Below, in pieces: positions 12,630 to 24,885 of a stretch of DNA of 64,000 nt (positions are counted from its first letter, which is position 1; every line of letters starts with the position of its first letter). The position numbers and the translations under genes were made by a program. The notes beneath the pieces are model-generated. The model did not search any database and was not told the origin of the DNA. It saw only the letters and a program-made list of their open reading frames with translations. Source of the stretch: Circinella minor (lineage: Eukaryota; Mucoromycota; Mucoromycetes; Mucorales; Lichtheimiaceae); NCBI GenBank assembly GCA_016758965.1, contig JAEPRB010000026.1, positions 62,001 through 126,000 of the forward strand, given 5' to 3'.

Positions 12630-12914
12630 CTAATTCTCACAATGAACTTCCGCACTTGAAGCACACTGTTGTGTTTTGTCATTAAACATCCAGCCACCGG
12701 GACAACTAAGGGTTAAGGCAGAACTATCAGGTCCATCACAGCTATAGTAGTCGACGCAATAGCTTCCGGGATAAGGCGCATACTTCTTCCCAGTAGGAAT
12801 AGGACATTTCAAATTGGAATTCTTCGCCTCAGCGATGGTGATATTTATGAAAAGCAGAACCATGGAAGCGACAAGTACAAAGATAGTGGTCATCGATACA
12901 TTTTGGTTCTTCAT
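12630..12914 (-). CDS. Small secreted cysteine-rich protein with a CBM14 (peritrophin-A)-like domain
   Basis: Intronless, 94 aa. The ATG at 12914 opens a signal peptide (TTIFVLVASMVLLFINITIA, cleaved near residue 29). The open frame extends upstream, but that part overlaps the TATA-like promoter. The mature part is one domain with six cysteines in the order C-P-x-P...Y.PYPGSYC.DYYSC...LSCPGGWMFN..TQQC...VHC. This spacing, with the CP-G-G-x-x-F-N motif, is the peritrophin-A/CBM14 chitin-binding pattern; such single-domain proteins bind chitin by family precedent. Its place near a chitin synthase is probably chance. Role (wall protein or chitin shield) is inferred. Divergent from Lon. Confidence 0.78.
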   Translation of the reverse strand: MKNQNVSMTTIFVLVASMVLLFINITIAEAKNSNLKCPIPTGKKYAPYPGSYCVDYYSCDGPDSSALTLSCPGGWMFNDKTQQCASSAEVHCEN

Positions 12915-13423
12915 TTTACCAGTAATGTTTGAATTTGTTGGATAAAAGTGAAAATAAGTGTAAAAATTCTTTTGATGAAGCAAAAGATAATGTATTCCGT
13001 AGAAAAATAATTGTGAACCTTTATATAGTTTTGAAGATTCTGATGTGTTAATGACCATTGTATGTTATGAGGGGCAAGTTCATCAACTTGCATAAATAGC
13101 AACTGCATTTTAGTTAATATTGCTTTTAAAAACTCAACAAATAACTAATATCTTCATAATGAATATAAGGAGAGGGACCTAAACTGCTGCATTGATACTT
13201 TTCATTCATTTTATTACCCTCATGTATGATGTAACTCATCTTTACTATGACAGCAGTGTAACTGAGTATAAAAGTCAAATGATGATGGGAACACAAGATA
13301 GGAACTCGGACCACCATAGTCCGTTTCGGAAAATTTGCCGAACAATGCAAAAATCTGCTTTTTTTTTTGTTTCCTACTCACACTGTTGCTGACGAATCAC
13401 TTCTAGTCGAATAAATCTTTAAC
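12915..13423. other. Divergent promoter region between CBM14-like gene and Lon
   Basis: About 500 bases separating two divergent start codons. It holds the TATA-like motif of the minus-strand gene. The Lon side shows a short pyrimidine-rich block just before its ATG. No gene is seen. Confidence 0.4.
13021..13028 (-). promoter_or_regulatory. TATA-like element of the CBM14-like gene
   Basis: On the minus strand the sequence reads CTATATAA about 107-114 bases upstream of the start codon, which would leave a 5' leader of roughly 75 nt. No competing TATA motif lies between it and the ATG. Confidence 0.45.
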
Positions 13424-16400
13424 ATGAGTCATTCGTTTCTATTCCATGTCTCTAAAACAATTCCACGCTGTAAAATAAACAGTAATTTTATTTCTCAATT
13501 GCAAACAAATTCCACAGCATTGCACAATGCAGCTGGAGGGGGAGAATTCGGATCGTCAGTGAAAACTACACGTCAATTCTCGTCATATGCTGCCAAGGAT
13601 TCTCCACTTACTGTATGGGGAGGTGACTTATTATATAAAACATTAAAATCAAGCCCTACACGTTCTGTACTTGTTACCTTACAGCCATTACAAAAAGGGG
13701 GTGAACGACAGTGGTTTCGATCTGCATCAACAGACACGTATGATTTACGTGAACGTGATCCTAAAGATGACAGTGCTGCTGGTATTCCTGGTGATAATGA
13801 TGGTTCTAATGGTGGTAATCATGGTGATTCTGCATCGTCTGGAAACAATGGTAATCATAATGAAAACGGTGACGGAGAAGGTGGTGGAGGAGAAGGGAAA
13901 CCTTCTCCGACATTTCAAGTGATCGACAGTCAATTGCAGAAACCATCTGTTCCAAAAATATACCCCCAAGTACTAGCCCTACCAATTGGACGAAGACCAC
14001 TGTTTCCTGGATTTTACAAAGCAGTTGTTGTAAAAGATCCCAATGTTACAGCTGCAATCAAAGACTTGCTTAAACGAGGTCAACCATACGTTGGAGCGTT
14101 TTTGCTCAAAGATGAAAACATGGATATTGATACCGTCACCAATATAGATCAAGTATATGATGTCGGTGTATTTGCACAAATAACAAGCGTATTTCCAGCT
14201 GGCACCGGAAGAGGAACAGCTGGAGGAGAGAAACAAGAACAAGGATTGACGGCTGTATTATATCCTCATCGACGGATAAAGGTCACTGATATAATTCCAC
14301 CAGGTGCTACAATGGAAAAACTGAAACACGAAAAATCACAGAAAGAACAACTTCACAAATCAGAATCCATGATAAAGAGAATGACAGATACAAAAAAAGT
14401 GAATGAAAATCGTGCAAACGAAAAAAAAGGAGAAGAGACAGTCGGTAAGTTGAAATCATAAAGATTAACAAATTGAATAAATATAAGCATTTTTTATACA
14501 GGTGTATTAATCATTTCGTCTTAATCTTAATAATAGATAAGAACGAGCAATCAAACAATGAACAATATGCAACAGCTTTCCTTGCACAAGAACACCACGT
14601 CTCGCTAGCGAACGTGGAAAACCTAGTAGAACCTTCTTATTCAAAAAAAGATCAAACAATTCGTGCAGTCAGCTCGGAAATTGTATCTGTATTCAAGGAT
14701 ATTGCATCACTAAATCCTCTCTTTAGAGATCAGATTGCAAGTTTTTCAATGTCCCAATCAGCCGGAAATGTATTTGAAGAACCTGGAAAACTGGCAGATT
14801 TTGCTGCTGCTGTATCTGCTGCTGAACCTGAAGAGTTACAAGAAGTGCTCGAGACCTTACCCATTGGCGACCGGCTACAGAAGGCACTTCTGGTCCTCAA
14901 AAAAGAATTAATGAATGCTCAGCTACAAAGCAAAATTTCAAAAGAAGTTGAAAGCAAAATTGCAAAACGTCAGCGAGAATATTACTTGATGGAACAGCTC
15001 AAAGGAATCAAAAGGGAACTTGGAATCGAAAGTGATGGCAAAGACAAGCTTGTGGAAGGATTTAAGGAAAAGGCAAGAAAGTTGGATATGCCTGAAACTG
15101 TAAAGAAAGTTTTCGATGAGGTAAAATAATGCAAAATTGTTTAAATCATGCATAGCGCAAAAGTTTTCTTATGGTTTATGAAAACAACACAGGAAATCAG
15201 TAAACTTGCTCATTTAGAGCCAGCTGCGTCTGAATTTAACGTCACACGCAATTATCTTGATTGGATTACCCAGATCCCTTGGGGTCAGCGGTCAAGAGAG
15301 AATTACAATATCAATCATGCTCAAAAGGTGTTGGATGAAGATCACTATGGGCTCAAAGACGTTAAGGACCGTATCCTTGAATTCATTGCCGTGGGAAAAC
15401 TTAGAGGAACAGTGGAAGGCAAAATTTTATGTTTGGTCGGACCACCAGGAACCGGAAAGGTATAGTATTGATATATCAACAAATAACTTGTCAGAATAAT
15501 TCCATCGTTGCTAAAATATCAGATTTGAAACAGACATCTATTGGAAAGAGTATTGCACGAGCACTGGATCGTGAATTTTATCGATTTTCAGTCGGCGGAT
15601 TAACTGATGTAGCCGAAATCAAAGGTCATCGACGTACATATGTGGGTGCAATGCCAGGCAAAGTTATCCAAGCCTTGAAAAAAGTCAAGACTGAAAATCC
15701 ATTAATTCTTATTGATGAAATCGATAAGATTGGCCGAGGTCATCAAGGCGATCCATCTTCAGCCTTGCTTGAACTGTTGGATCCAGAACAAAATAGTAGT
15801 TTTTTAGACCATTACATGGATGTACCGGTTGATCTTTCCAAGGTCTTATTTGTTTGCACAGCAAACGTTCTAGACACCATTCCAGGACCATTGATTGACC
15901 GGATGGAAGTAATTCAACTCTCTGGATATATTGCAGAAGAAAAAGAAGCCATTGCAGACCGATACCTTGCACCAGCTGCAAAAATTGCAGCAGGCTTAGA
16001 GAATGTCGAAGTAAATTTGACAAAAGAAGCAATTGATACCTTAATCAAGAATTATTGTCGCGAGAGTGGTGTCCGTAACTTAAAAAAGCAAATTGATAAG
16101 GTGTATCGAAAGGCAGCTTATAATATCGTGGAGCAGGTTGGAGAAGACCATTTCGAGCAAGAGAAGGGTGATTCATCCAAGGTTCTTCCTCACGACAAAC
16201 GATCCAATGATCCAATTAAGGCGGATCATCCATCACGTGAAAAAGAAGTGGGTCAAGAGAAAACGCACGAAGAAAGAACACCTCTTGAAGTTCCTGATGG
16301 TATTAAACTTGAGATCTCTGCGGATAACTTGAAAGATTATGTTGGCCCACCAGTGTTTCAATCGGATAGACTTTATGAAAAGACACCACCTGGCGTTATT

Positions 16401-17198
16401 ATGGGATTGGCATGGACTAGCATGGGTAAGTGTGTACTAATAAATTAATATTTACGGATAAATCTTATATTGGAGACTTCTGACTTTTTTCCCGTCTTCT
16501 TCAAGGTGGATCATCTCTCTATATTGAATCCGTACTTGAATCATCACTCACCCCAAAATCCCACCCACATTTGTCTAAAACTGGTCAGCTTGGCGATGTA
16601 ATGAAGGAATCTACCAGTATTGCCTATACATTTGCCAAGTCATTGATGGTATCACGTTTCCCGAAAAATCGATTTTTTGATAGAGCTCGCGTGCATTTAC
16701 ACTGTCCTGCTGGAGCAACTCCGAAAGATGGTAAATTTTAACTTTGCATTGCTTTATAATGTCGACTGAAGAAAATAAAATATTAAAAAGATAAAAACAT
16801 ATTTAGGACCATCGGCTGGTATTACTATGGCAACTTCGCTCATTTCATTGGCATTGAACAAGCCCGTGAGTTCAAATATTGCTATGACTGGTGAATTGAC
16901 AACTACTGGAAAAGTGCTCAAGATTGGCGGTTTAAAAGAAAAGACTATTGCGGCTAAGCGATCCAATATTGATACTATCTTATTTCCTCGGGATAATATT
17001 TCCGATTGGGAGGAATTGCCGGATCATGTTAAAGAAGGAATTACTGGTATTCCCGTTGAAAATTATTCGGATGTGTTTGATATCTGCTTTAAAAACATAA
17101 ACAAAGAAGAAGCAGAAAAAGTATGGGAAAGTGCTCTGCCTGAAGAAGAAATGCGTAAGCACAATCAAAAAACTGATGACAACAATGATTCAGAATGA
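13424..17198 (+). CDS. PIM1: Mitochondrial ATP-dependent Lon protease
   Basis: Six exons: 13424-14444, 14537-15120, 15193-15459, 15534-16425, 16506-16730 and 16807-17198, giving 1126 aa. The N-terminus is basic and Ser-rich, as in a mitochondrial presequence. A Gly/Asn/His/Glu-rich linker (about 110-160) precedes the LON substrate-binding domain, which starts near [16 protein letters not shown]. The AAA+ Walker A is GPPGTGK (618-624), followed by Thr; Walker B reads LILIDEIDK. The protease domain has PKDGPSAG with Ser999 and GGLKEK with Lys1042, the catalytic dyad at the spacing known for Lon. It degrades misfolded matrix proteins and binds mtDNA. Exon 2 must use the AATAG acceptor at 14536, because the nearer TACAG at 14501 leads to a stop. 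Convergent with the carrier gene downstream. Confidence 0.96.
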
Positions 17199-17385
17199 TT
17201 TCCTTTAAATTCTTGTTTTTAAACCTTTGTAACACACTTTCTATTTATTTTTACTGTGAATTCCATCTAAATTAAAAGCTCACATTTACTATAGCATTAG
17301 AAATTCCATAAAATAGCAACAACCGTGGGTAAAAATAAAAAGCAGAATAAATAATTTGACCTCGTGATGTATTGTGCGATCTTTA

Positions 17386-19140
17386 TTAAATAATTGCAGC
17401 TGCACTATTCTGCCCAAAACGGCTGGTATCTTCTGTTAACATTTTCATTGTCCATGTATACGCAACGAACGTAGCAGCATTGGATGGAAACGCTCTAAGT
17501 AATGTTGGAAGTAGCCCTCGAAACATGATTCTGATCCCCTCGCTCTGATAGCAACGTCGAGCACAATCTATCATACCTTTGTACTCGCCTGGACTTGCTT
17601 GGATTCGTGTTTTGATTACGTCTAACGGAGTGTATGTATTTTATTAGTAAAATATAAACGATTGTTATAATTCATAGCCCTTTTTTAAGATATGGTCATT
17701 TATTTGAGTAAAGATTGCTACCTGCGGGATATGTTGAGCACCATGCCATCATACCGGCTATTCCACCTGCAAAAATCACTTCTGGCCCTGTAATATTACG
17801 ATTACCAGACAGTCTAGATATACACTCATATGTAACAAAATATGGCCCAAAACTAAGTTCTCGAAGAACAGTAGGCGCCATTCCAGTAAAACATCCCCGT
17901 ACCCCTCGTCGCTTATAAATTTGTGCTAAACAGTCTATAGGTCCCTTCATAGTTGTAGAAAGGGTTTGGTTTTGAAGTTGAACTTTGGCTAATTCCATCG
18001 GACAAGTGACAAAACTTTCGTAGTAGATACATGAGTGAGTATCATGGAACAACAAAGGTTTCTCCCCTCCCTTCCAAAAAAAATCTGTTATAATCTCGTG
18101 AATGTCTCTCTTTTTTATTATTACAACCTTACCTTGTAATTATACCAGCTCCTATACCAGCTCCCATTATTTGTAGTAATGATGGCTGTTGAATAGGTCT
18201 ACCAAAAGAGATGTCACTTTGTGCATTAACACCATGTTTTTCTTGTAACTTTATTAGCCAATCGAACGACCCGAACACAAGAGCATTAACTACAGCGACA
18301 CCGGCCTAACTAACACAATAACATTATAATGTTGTTATAATTTATACCTTTTCAGTAATGGGTATATTGTTAACTTACCGCTGGCGAGGCCATTCCTTTA
18401 TAGAGGCCGAAAATCTAATATAAAACCATTATATTAGCACGGTGATGAATACAACCTAAGGGTTAAGACACCAATAAAACTAGCATTCAGTTAAACCCTT
18501 TTATTACCACGCCCACTTATTGCTCCACCTCCCGATTTTCGCAGTATCCTCGAGGCAAATCTCACTTGTGCAAAAAACAAGGTTTGACTGTAGTTAACAG
18601 AAAGTATATAATCACCTTTTCTTGTCGTACTGTTGAAACAAAGCAATCCCATGTTCCTTTATATTTTGTTTGTGCTTTTTGTGTCTGTAACCGTACTTTG
18701 ACTATAATATAAATTGCAATAACAACGTCTGTTTGAGAAATCTTCACATAAAAATAAAGCAATGTTCGCCCTACCTGTGTCTATATATTAAATAATAAAA
18801 ATTGTACTTAGCATTGTATACATTTACCACTAGTTTATTTTTCTGCAACATTATTTACTTACCAAATGGATGCCCTACGGCAAGTCCAGAAAGACCTAAT
18901 AATAGTCATAGTGTTTTGTTAGATGCATACCAAGCTTTATTTGAATCTGTGTAATCAATATGCTGTATTTAACAAAAGACTTATATGACGTGCCTCCAAC
19001 GAGCCCTGCTATAAAGCACGGAACCGTGCTTTCGGTGTGTTGACTTGCTATATATGTCGAATTATTAGTACTTTATTATTATAGCAAAGGGATTTATCAC
19101 TAAATAATGATGACTCACGAATCTCATCGATATCTAACAT
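17386..19140 (-). CDS. Mitochondrial carrier family (SLC25) protein, amino-acid/acylcarnitine-like subgroup
   Basis: Nine exons on the minus strand: 19140-19119, 19047-18994, 18895-18863, 18780-18775, 18701-18616, 18414-18379, 18305-18133, 18014-17722 and 17621-17386, giving 312 aa, the normal carrier length. Three signatures are present: PFDTVKVRLQ, PMELAKVQLQ and PADVIKTRIQ, each with the Px[DE]xx[KR] core. AGLVGGLSGLAVGHPFD resembles SLC25A29/A45/A48 and fungal amino-acid carriers; the substrate cannot be fixed. Exon 4 is only six bases and supplies the Asp-Thr of the first signature. The intron after exon 2 begins GCACGT, so it appears to be a GC-AG intron. The protein would act in the mitochondrial inner membrane. 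Family call firm; small-exon borders await RNA support. Confidence 0.9.
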
Positions 19141-20219
19141 AACTTTTTATTTTTGTATAAAAGTAGAAAAGAAATGTGAATTTATGGACTTTTTCCTGTC
19201 CAATTACAAGATAAAGAGCGTGGGAACTTATCTGCATAAATGTAAAGAACTACTATATATGTGTATTATATACAAATATACTCGGCAAGTGTATTTTAAA
19301 TGCTTATGTCGTTACTATCGGAAAAAAAGGCAATGTACATACATTGCTTTATTTGTATTGGCATGATGTAGTGATAAAACAAGAGAAAAATATTACGTAT
19401 CTTATCACTTTTTCAGAATAGAAATGTAGTGATAACCTAAAAAAGGAAATTCATGCTGAAATTCAAAATTTCTCAATTACGTATTTACTAGCGACGAACT
19501 CGTGTCCAGTGTTTCATCAATCTTTCCACACGCAAAGGAGCAATAATAAAATTAGAAGCACCTGTTCAATCATTCAGGGGCTGAAGAAGGTTATTCAGAT
19601 AGTTTTATTATTATTACTATTTTAACTTCATATTCTGTAATTGCTGTTGTATCAACAGCGATCTTAATATTCCCACTGGGTTTCTCCTTCAACATCCCTT
19701 ATCATTTGAATTCCAATATGCTTCTTCCTCGCTTAAATTTCCTTTTCTTTCGTGGCACAGAATTTCGAAAATTCTGGCGCCTGGAGTTAAGAGTGCTACC
19801 CAGGAGTTTCAAAAAAAGCGCGGGTTAATTACTGAAATCTTTTTCTCCCAAAAACTGAAATTAGCTTACACGTTTTTAAGCATAAGGCTACTCCAGTGTA
19901 CAGAAGTCCCGAAGGACAGAAGTAACTGGTCCCTATGCCTGCGCCCAGAGGCGGTGCGTCCCACAACGCATGAGGTCGTCAGCCGAAGCTTCTGACAACA
20001 TGCTCACAAATTTTTATATCCAGAAAGAAGCAACATAAATGCTCTTGGTTATCGAGCGTTGTCTTTCTAAGGATCTAGTATAAAAAAATGGAGCAGGTCC
20101 AAAGGACCCACCCCCGATGAATCAGAGAAAAAAAAAATATTCAAAGTTAGTCTTCTGTATATGAATATGACATATAATTTTTATCATCATCCGTTACCAA
20201 AAAAAAAGAACCATAATAA
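19141..20219. other. Intergenic with a GC-rich island
   Basis: About 1.1 kb upstream of the carrier gene. Most of it is AT-rich without coding signal. Positions 19750-20120 are clearly GC-richer and contain several short perfect inverted repeats (listed separately). Confidence 0.4.
19880..20003. other. GC-rich island with nested perfect hairpins; structured RNA or repeat relic
   Basis: On the plus strand the bases can fold into stacked stems. GCATA (19880-19884) pairs with TATGC (19934-19938) and encloses CCAGT/ACTGG (19893-19897 with 19925-19929). Inside that is GTCC-CGAA-GGAC (19906-19917). Further stems are CGCC-CAGA-GGCG (19942-19953), TGCGT/ACGCA (19955-19970) and GTCAG/CTGAC (19978-19996). 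GCATG/CATGC encloses the last stem. The block is much richer in G+C than its flanks, as RNA genes in AT-rich genomes tend to be. I do not recognise it as a spliceosomal RNA, SRP RNA, RNase P/MRP RNA or snoRNA. One frame is also open across most of it, so a relic of a coding repeat is an alternative. Confidence 0.35.
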
Positions 20220-20465
20220 TTACTTGCTCTGAACAATGTATCGTTTAAAAAGTAATAAATGGAACTGTAACCAGTAGTGACAGTAACGAAAATATAGACT
20301 GAAAACCCACTTGACCATTAAAAAGAAACCAAATAGCAGTTGAAAAACACTGATCTTATTCAGAATAATCTTGTTAACCAGAAGAAACATCTTGAGAAAA
20401 AGCCAGGATAGCCTACTAGTAGTACCAGAAGAAGGACCGGATGGGAAAAAGAAACAATTCGTCAT
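20220..20465 (-). CDS. Hypothetical small hydrophobic protein
   Basis: A single-exon frame of 81 aa on the minus strand. After a Ser/Gly-rich start (PSGPSSGTTS) it consists of hydrophobic and aromatic residues spaced by Lys, Arg and Asn, for example WLFLKMFLLVNKIILNK and FGFFLMVKWVFSLYF. That pattern would form one or two membrane or membrane-surface helices. I recognise no family. The amino-acid composition is less biased than random AT-rich frames here, and a CCAAT-like motif lies about 45 bases upstream of the ATG. A chance frame cannot be excluded. Confidence 0.35.
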   Translation of the reverse strand: MTNCFFFPSGPSSGTTSRLSWLFLKMFLLVNKIILNKISVFQLLFGFFLMVKWVFSLYFRYCHYWLQFHLLLFKRYIVQSK

Positions 20466-22800
20466 TGAACCAGTAGAAATTCGATAGACCGAATGTTTTG
20501 TGACTTATTGGCTGAGATGATAAAGAATATGAGGATATACAATATGTACTATACAGTATATGATAATAACTATAAAAGAGAGAGAGTGAAAAGAAAATGA
20601 TGAAAACTATATTCGACCCTATTTATATCTTTTTATTATGAGTCAAACCATGAGATTGAAAAAACTTTGTTTTATGCAATGTTTATATTATTCTTAGGGT
20701 CTCTAAAAAATCATAATGACAACAGAATTGGACTTTTGACAACAACAAAAAAAAAACCACTTCGACATCTTCTAGATAACTAGATCTCAACGATAACTTA
20801 TTGAAAATAAACGAGACGAGTATCACTGGATAGGCAAGAAGCATATTATTATTTTGGTTACTTTTTTTTAATAGTAACAATATATACATTTCGTTAAAAG
20901 TATTAGTAGAAAGTCTCTTGTAAGTCGTGAGAATTAAAACGATTATTTTTATTTTATTTTGGTTTTAATTCACGGATGGTTTTGTTATCAATGAAAAAAA
21001 AGAATCATTACGTACGTAGTTTTGATCACTTCTATTGAAAATGATTTATCGGTCCAAAGATGATAAGATATAATGCAAAAGTGCAAATGCTCGTGATATA
21101 AATAAATATCAAACAAGTGATAAACTTGTCAACGTTTTTAAAAGTTAGTGATTTTTAAATGTTAATGACCATACAGCTACTACGTAATTGAATAATAAAT
21201 AAAAGTCATACGCTACTTAATAATCGAAAAAATATATATGCCACTATCTTTTGCTCCTAATATATTTTATTAAGGAAAGAATAATAGCAATAAAAAATGA
21301 GGCATCAAAAATATCAATTATTATGTTACATGAGCTACAGCTCTCCTTTTCAAACATAATTATAGTATGGTTATTTTAATACGCCAATATTTTATATTAA
21401 GCAAAGCAATGGAAGATATGATGAATTGATATTATTATTATTGAGCCTCATTAACATAAAAATTGTGACATGTCATATATGTTCTGATCTTAAATTGTTA
21501 AAACATTTTTTACATCTTTCCAGTTCGATACTTAGATAGATATAAACAGGTACTCGGATGAACACATATAATGTAATGCACTATTTTATAGATTATTTTA
21601 TTTCATCTAATAGACATGCTCTCCCATCCACTCGATACATATAACCATATTCGTTTACTTTTTAATTTTTCCATCGTTCCAATACTTTTTATTTGAATTC
21701 GTATTGAATTTGTTACTGAAAGAAAAAGTTGGCACTAAAATCGATCTCATTTCTCAATGCATACATACACGGATTTTTTTTTTTTTTTTGATTTTGTTAG
21801 ATCACGTGCCCGCGTTTTTTGGGAAACGGCTCGGGGTGTAGTATAGAAGCTTTCCCGCAAATTTGTTACGCCAGTGTCACACAGTGGACTTGTGATCAAA
21901 TAATGTAATCCAACTTGTACAATTATACCAAGTCGTGCGGTATAAAGCACGAAAATTTCTCTAAAAATTTTAATACTTTGTGCTTTCTTTTGTTACTTTG
22001 TTGTTTTTATTATCTTGTTTTTTTGCCAATTTAAATACACATGTATCAATTATATTTAGCCATAAAAAATGATATCTTTTTATAAGAAAAATTATACTTT
22101 TCGTTATGTTACAATGCTTTTAAATTCCAAAAAATGAATCGATTTTGGTTTCAAAGACTAATCCACTTTATAGATGGATTTAACATCAAATAACAAGAAT
22201 ATAGTCTTTCATCTTTTACATGAACTATGCATTGTAATACATTTGTCTTAATTAATTATATGGTTAGAAATTATTTAGATTTTCCTGATCACAACCTTTG
22301 TTCAAGTAAAAACTTATATTGAAAGGAGGGGCAGCAGATTGGAGAGTTTTAATAGGTAGCAATATTAGGTATGCACCCTGTTCTGTTACGTGGAACGGGT
22401 CCACTATTTAGGAGTTGCTAATGTTCATTTACTCATAATGTATATAAATGTTATAAATATAAAATAAATAATAACAACAAACACTTAGAACGGATATTAT
22501 GCAATTAAGAGAAACGAATCCAAATACGCACGGACCATGAAAGATCAACATCAAAGTTGTACCGAGAGACGGTACTAATGCATGGTGACATTAAACAAAA
22601 GAAAGCGTTATGTTAACTGAAATACATATGCAAATATAAACGGATAACCTACAACACTTCTTTTTAGTATCCATTATTGGGTGTTTTTTTTAATCAATCA
22701 GAATATAGAAGGAGACTGCGTCAGACTTTGGAGATCCCGGCCTGTTGCTCACAAATACCGGGTTAGAAACAAAATTACGTCGCCTAAAACAGCCGACTAG
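20466..22800. other. Intergenic, no gene recognised
   Basis: About 2.3 kb of AT-rich DNA upstream of the enolase promoter. Frames are short and low-complexity. No tRNA-like block or long repeat was seen. Confidence 0.4.
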
Positions 22801-22852
22801 TTTTCGAGTTTCTCATGTAGTCACCGCCAAATTGCGGGGCCAACCAAAAGCT

Positions 22853-22860
22853 TGACGTCA
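22853..22860 (+). promoter_or_regulatory. CRE/ATF palindrome in enolase promoter
   Basis: The bases read TGACGTCA, the perfect bZIP/CREB-ATF half-site palindrome, 186 bases upstream of the enolase ATG and about 96 bases upstream of its TATA box. Function is inferred from position and perfect match only. Confidence 0.4.
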
Positions 22861-22955
22861 GAATCACTGACGGAACCCGAATTTTCTTCCGTGGATCGGA
22901 TCATGCGCTTTCATGTGGGACCTAGAACAAACATTTCTCGGAAAAACTCGCTCTG

Positions 22956-22963
22956 TATAAATA
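22956..22963 (+). promoter_or_regulatory. TATA box of the enolase gene
   Basis: TATAAATA lies 83 bases before the enolase ATG and is followed by a C/T-rich leader (about 22990-23035). This arrangement is usual for highly expressed fungal glycolytic genes. Confidence 0.65.
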
Positions 22964-23035
22964 AAGCGTCAAAGTTGTCACGAAACGCGTCTTTTCTTCT
23001 TCTTGATCTCTACTTTTTCTCTCTCTTCCATTTAA

Positions 23036-24669
<1,634 letters not shown>

Positions 24670-24885
24670 ATAGTTACAAACCCACCTTTTCAATTTAAAA
24701 ATCTATATACCATAAACAATCCTCACTTAAAAAAACCCACAAAAACCAGTAGTAATTACTTAAGCAAAACCTTATCCAAATTTGTTTGTACACAATCTTA
24801 AAAACCTTGTATATTATTTAAACTCCACAAAATATAATGCGAGTTTTGCACGCGCAAAAAAAATCTATATTTTTTCTCGTTCATC

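Noticed and set aside
20090..20130. GGAGCAGGTC sequence like helix 8 of SRP RNA
   Set aside because: The GGAA tetraloop and the partner strand of SRP helix 8 are missing; it forms a simple GGTCC-AAA-GGACC hairpin instead.
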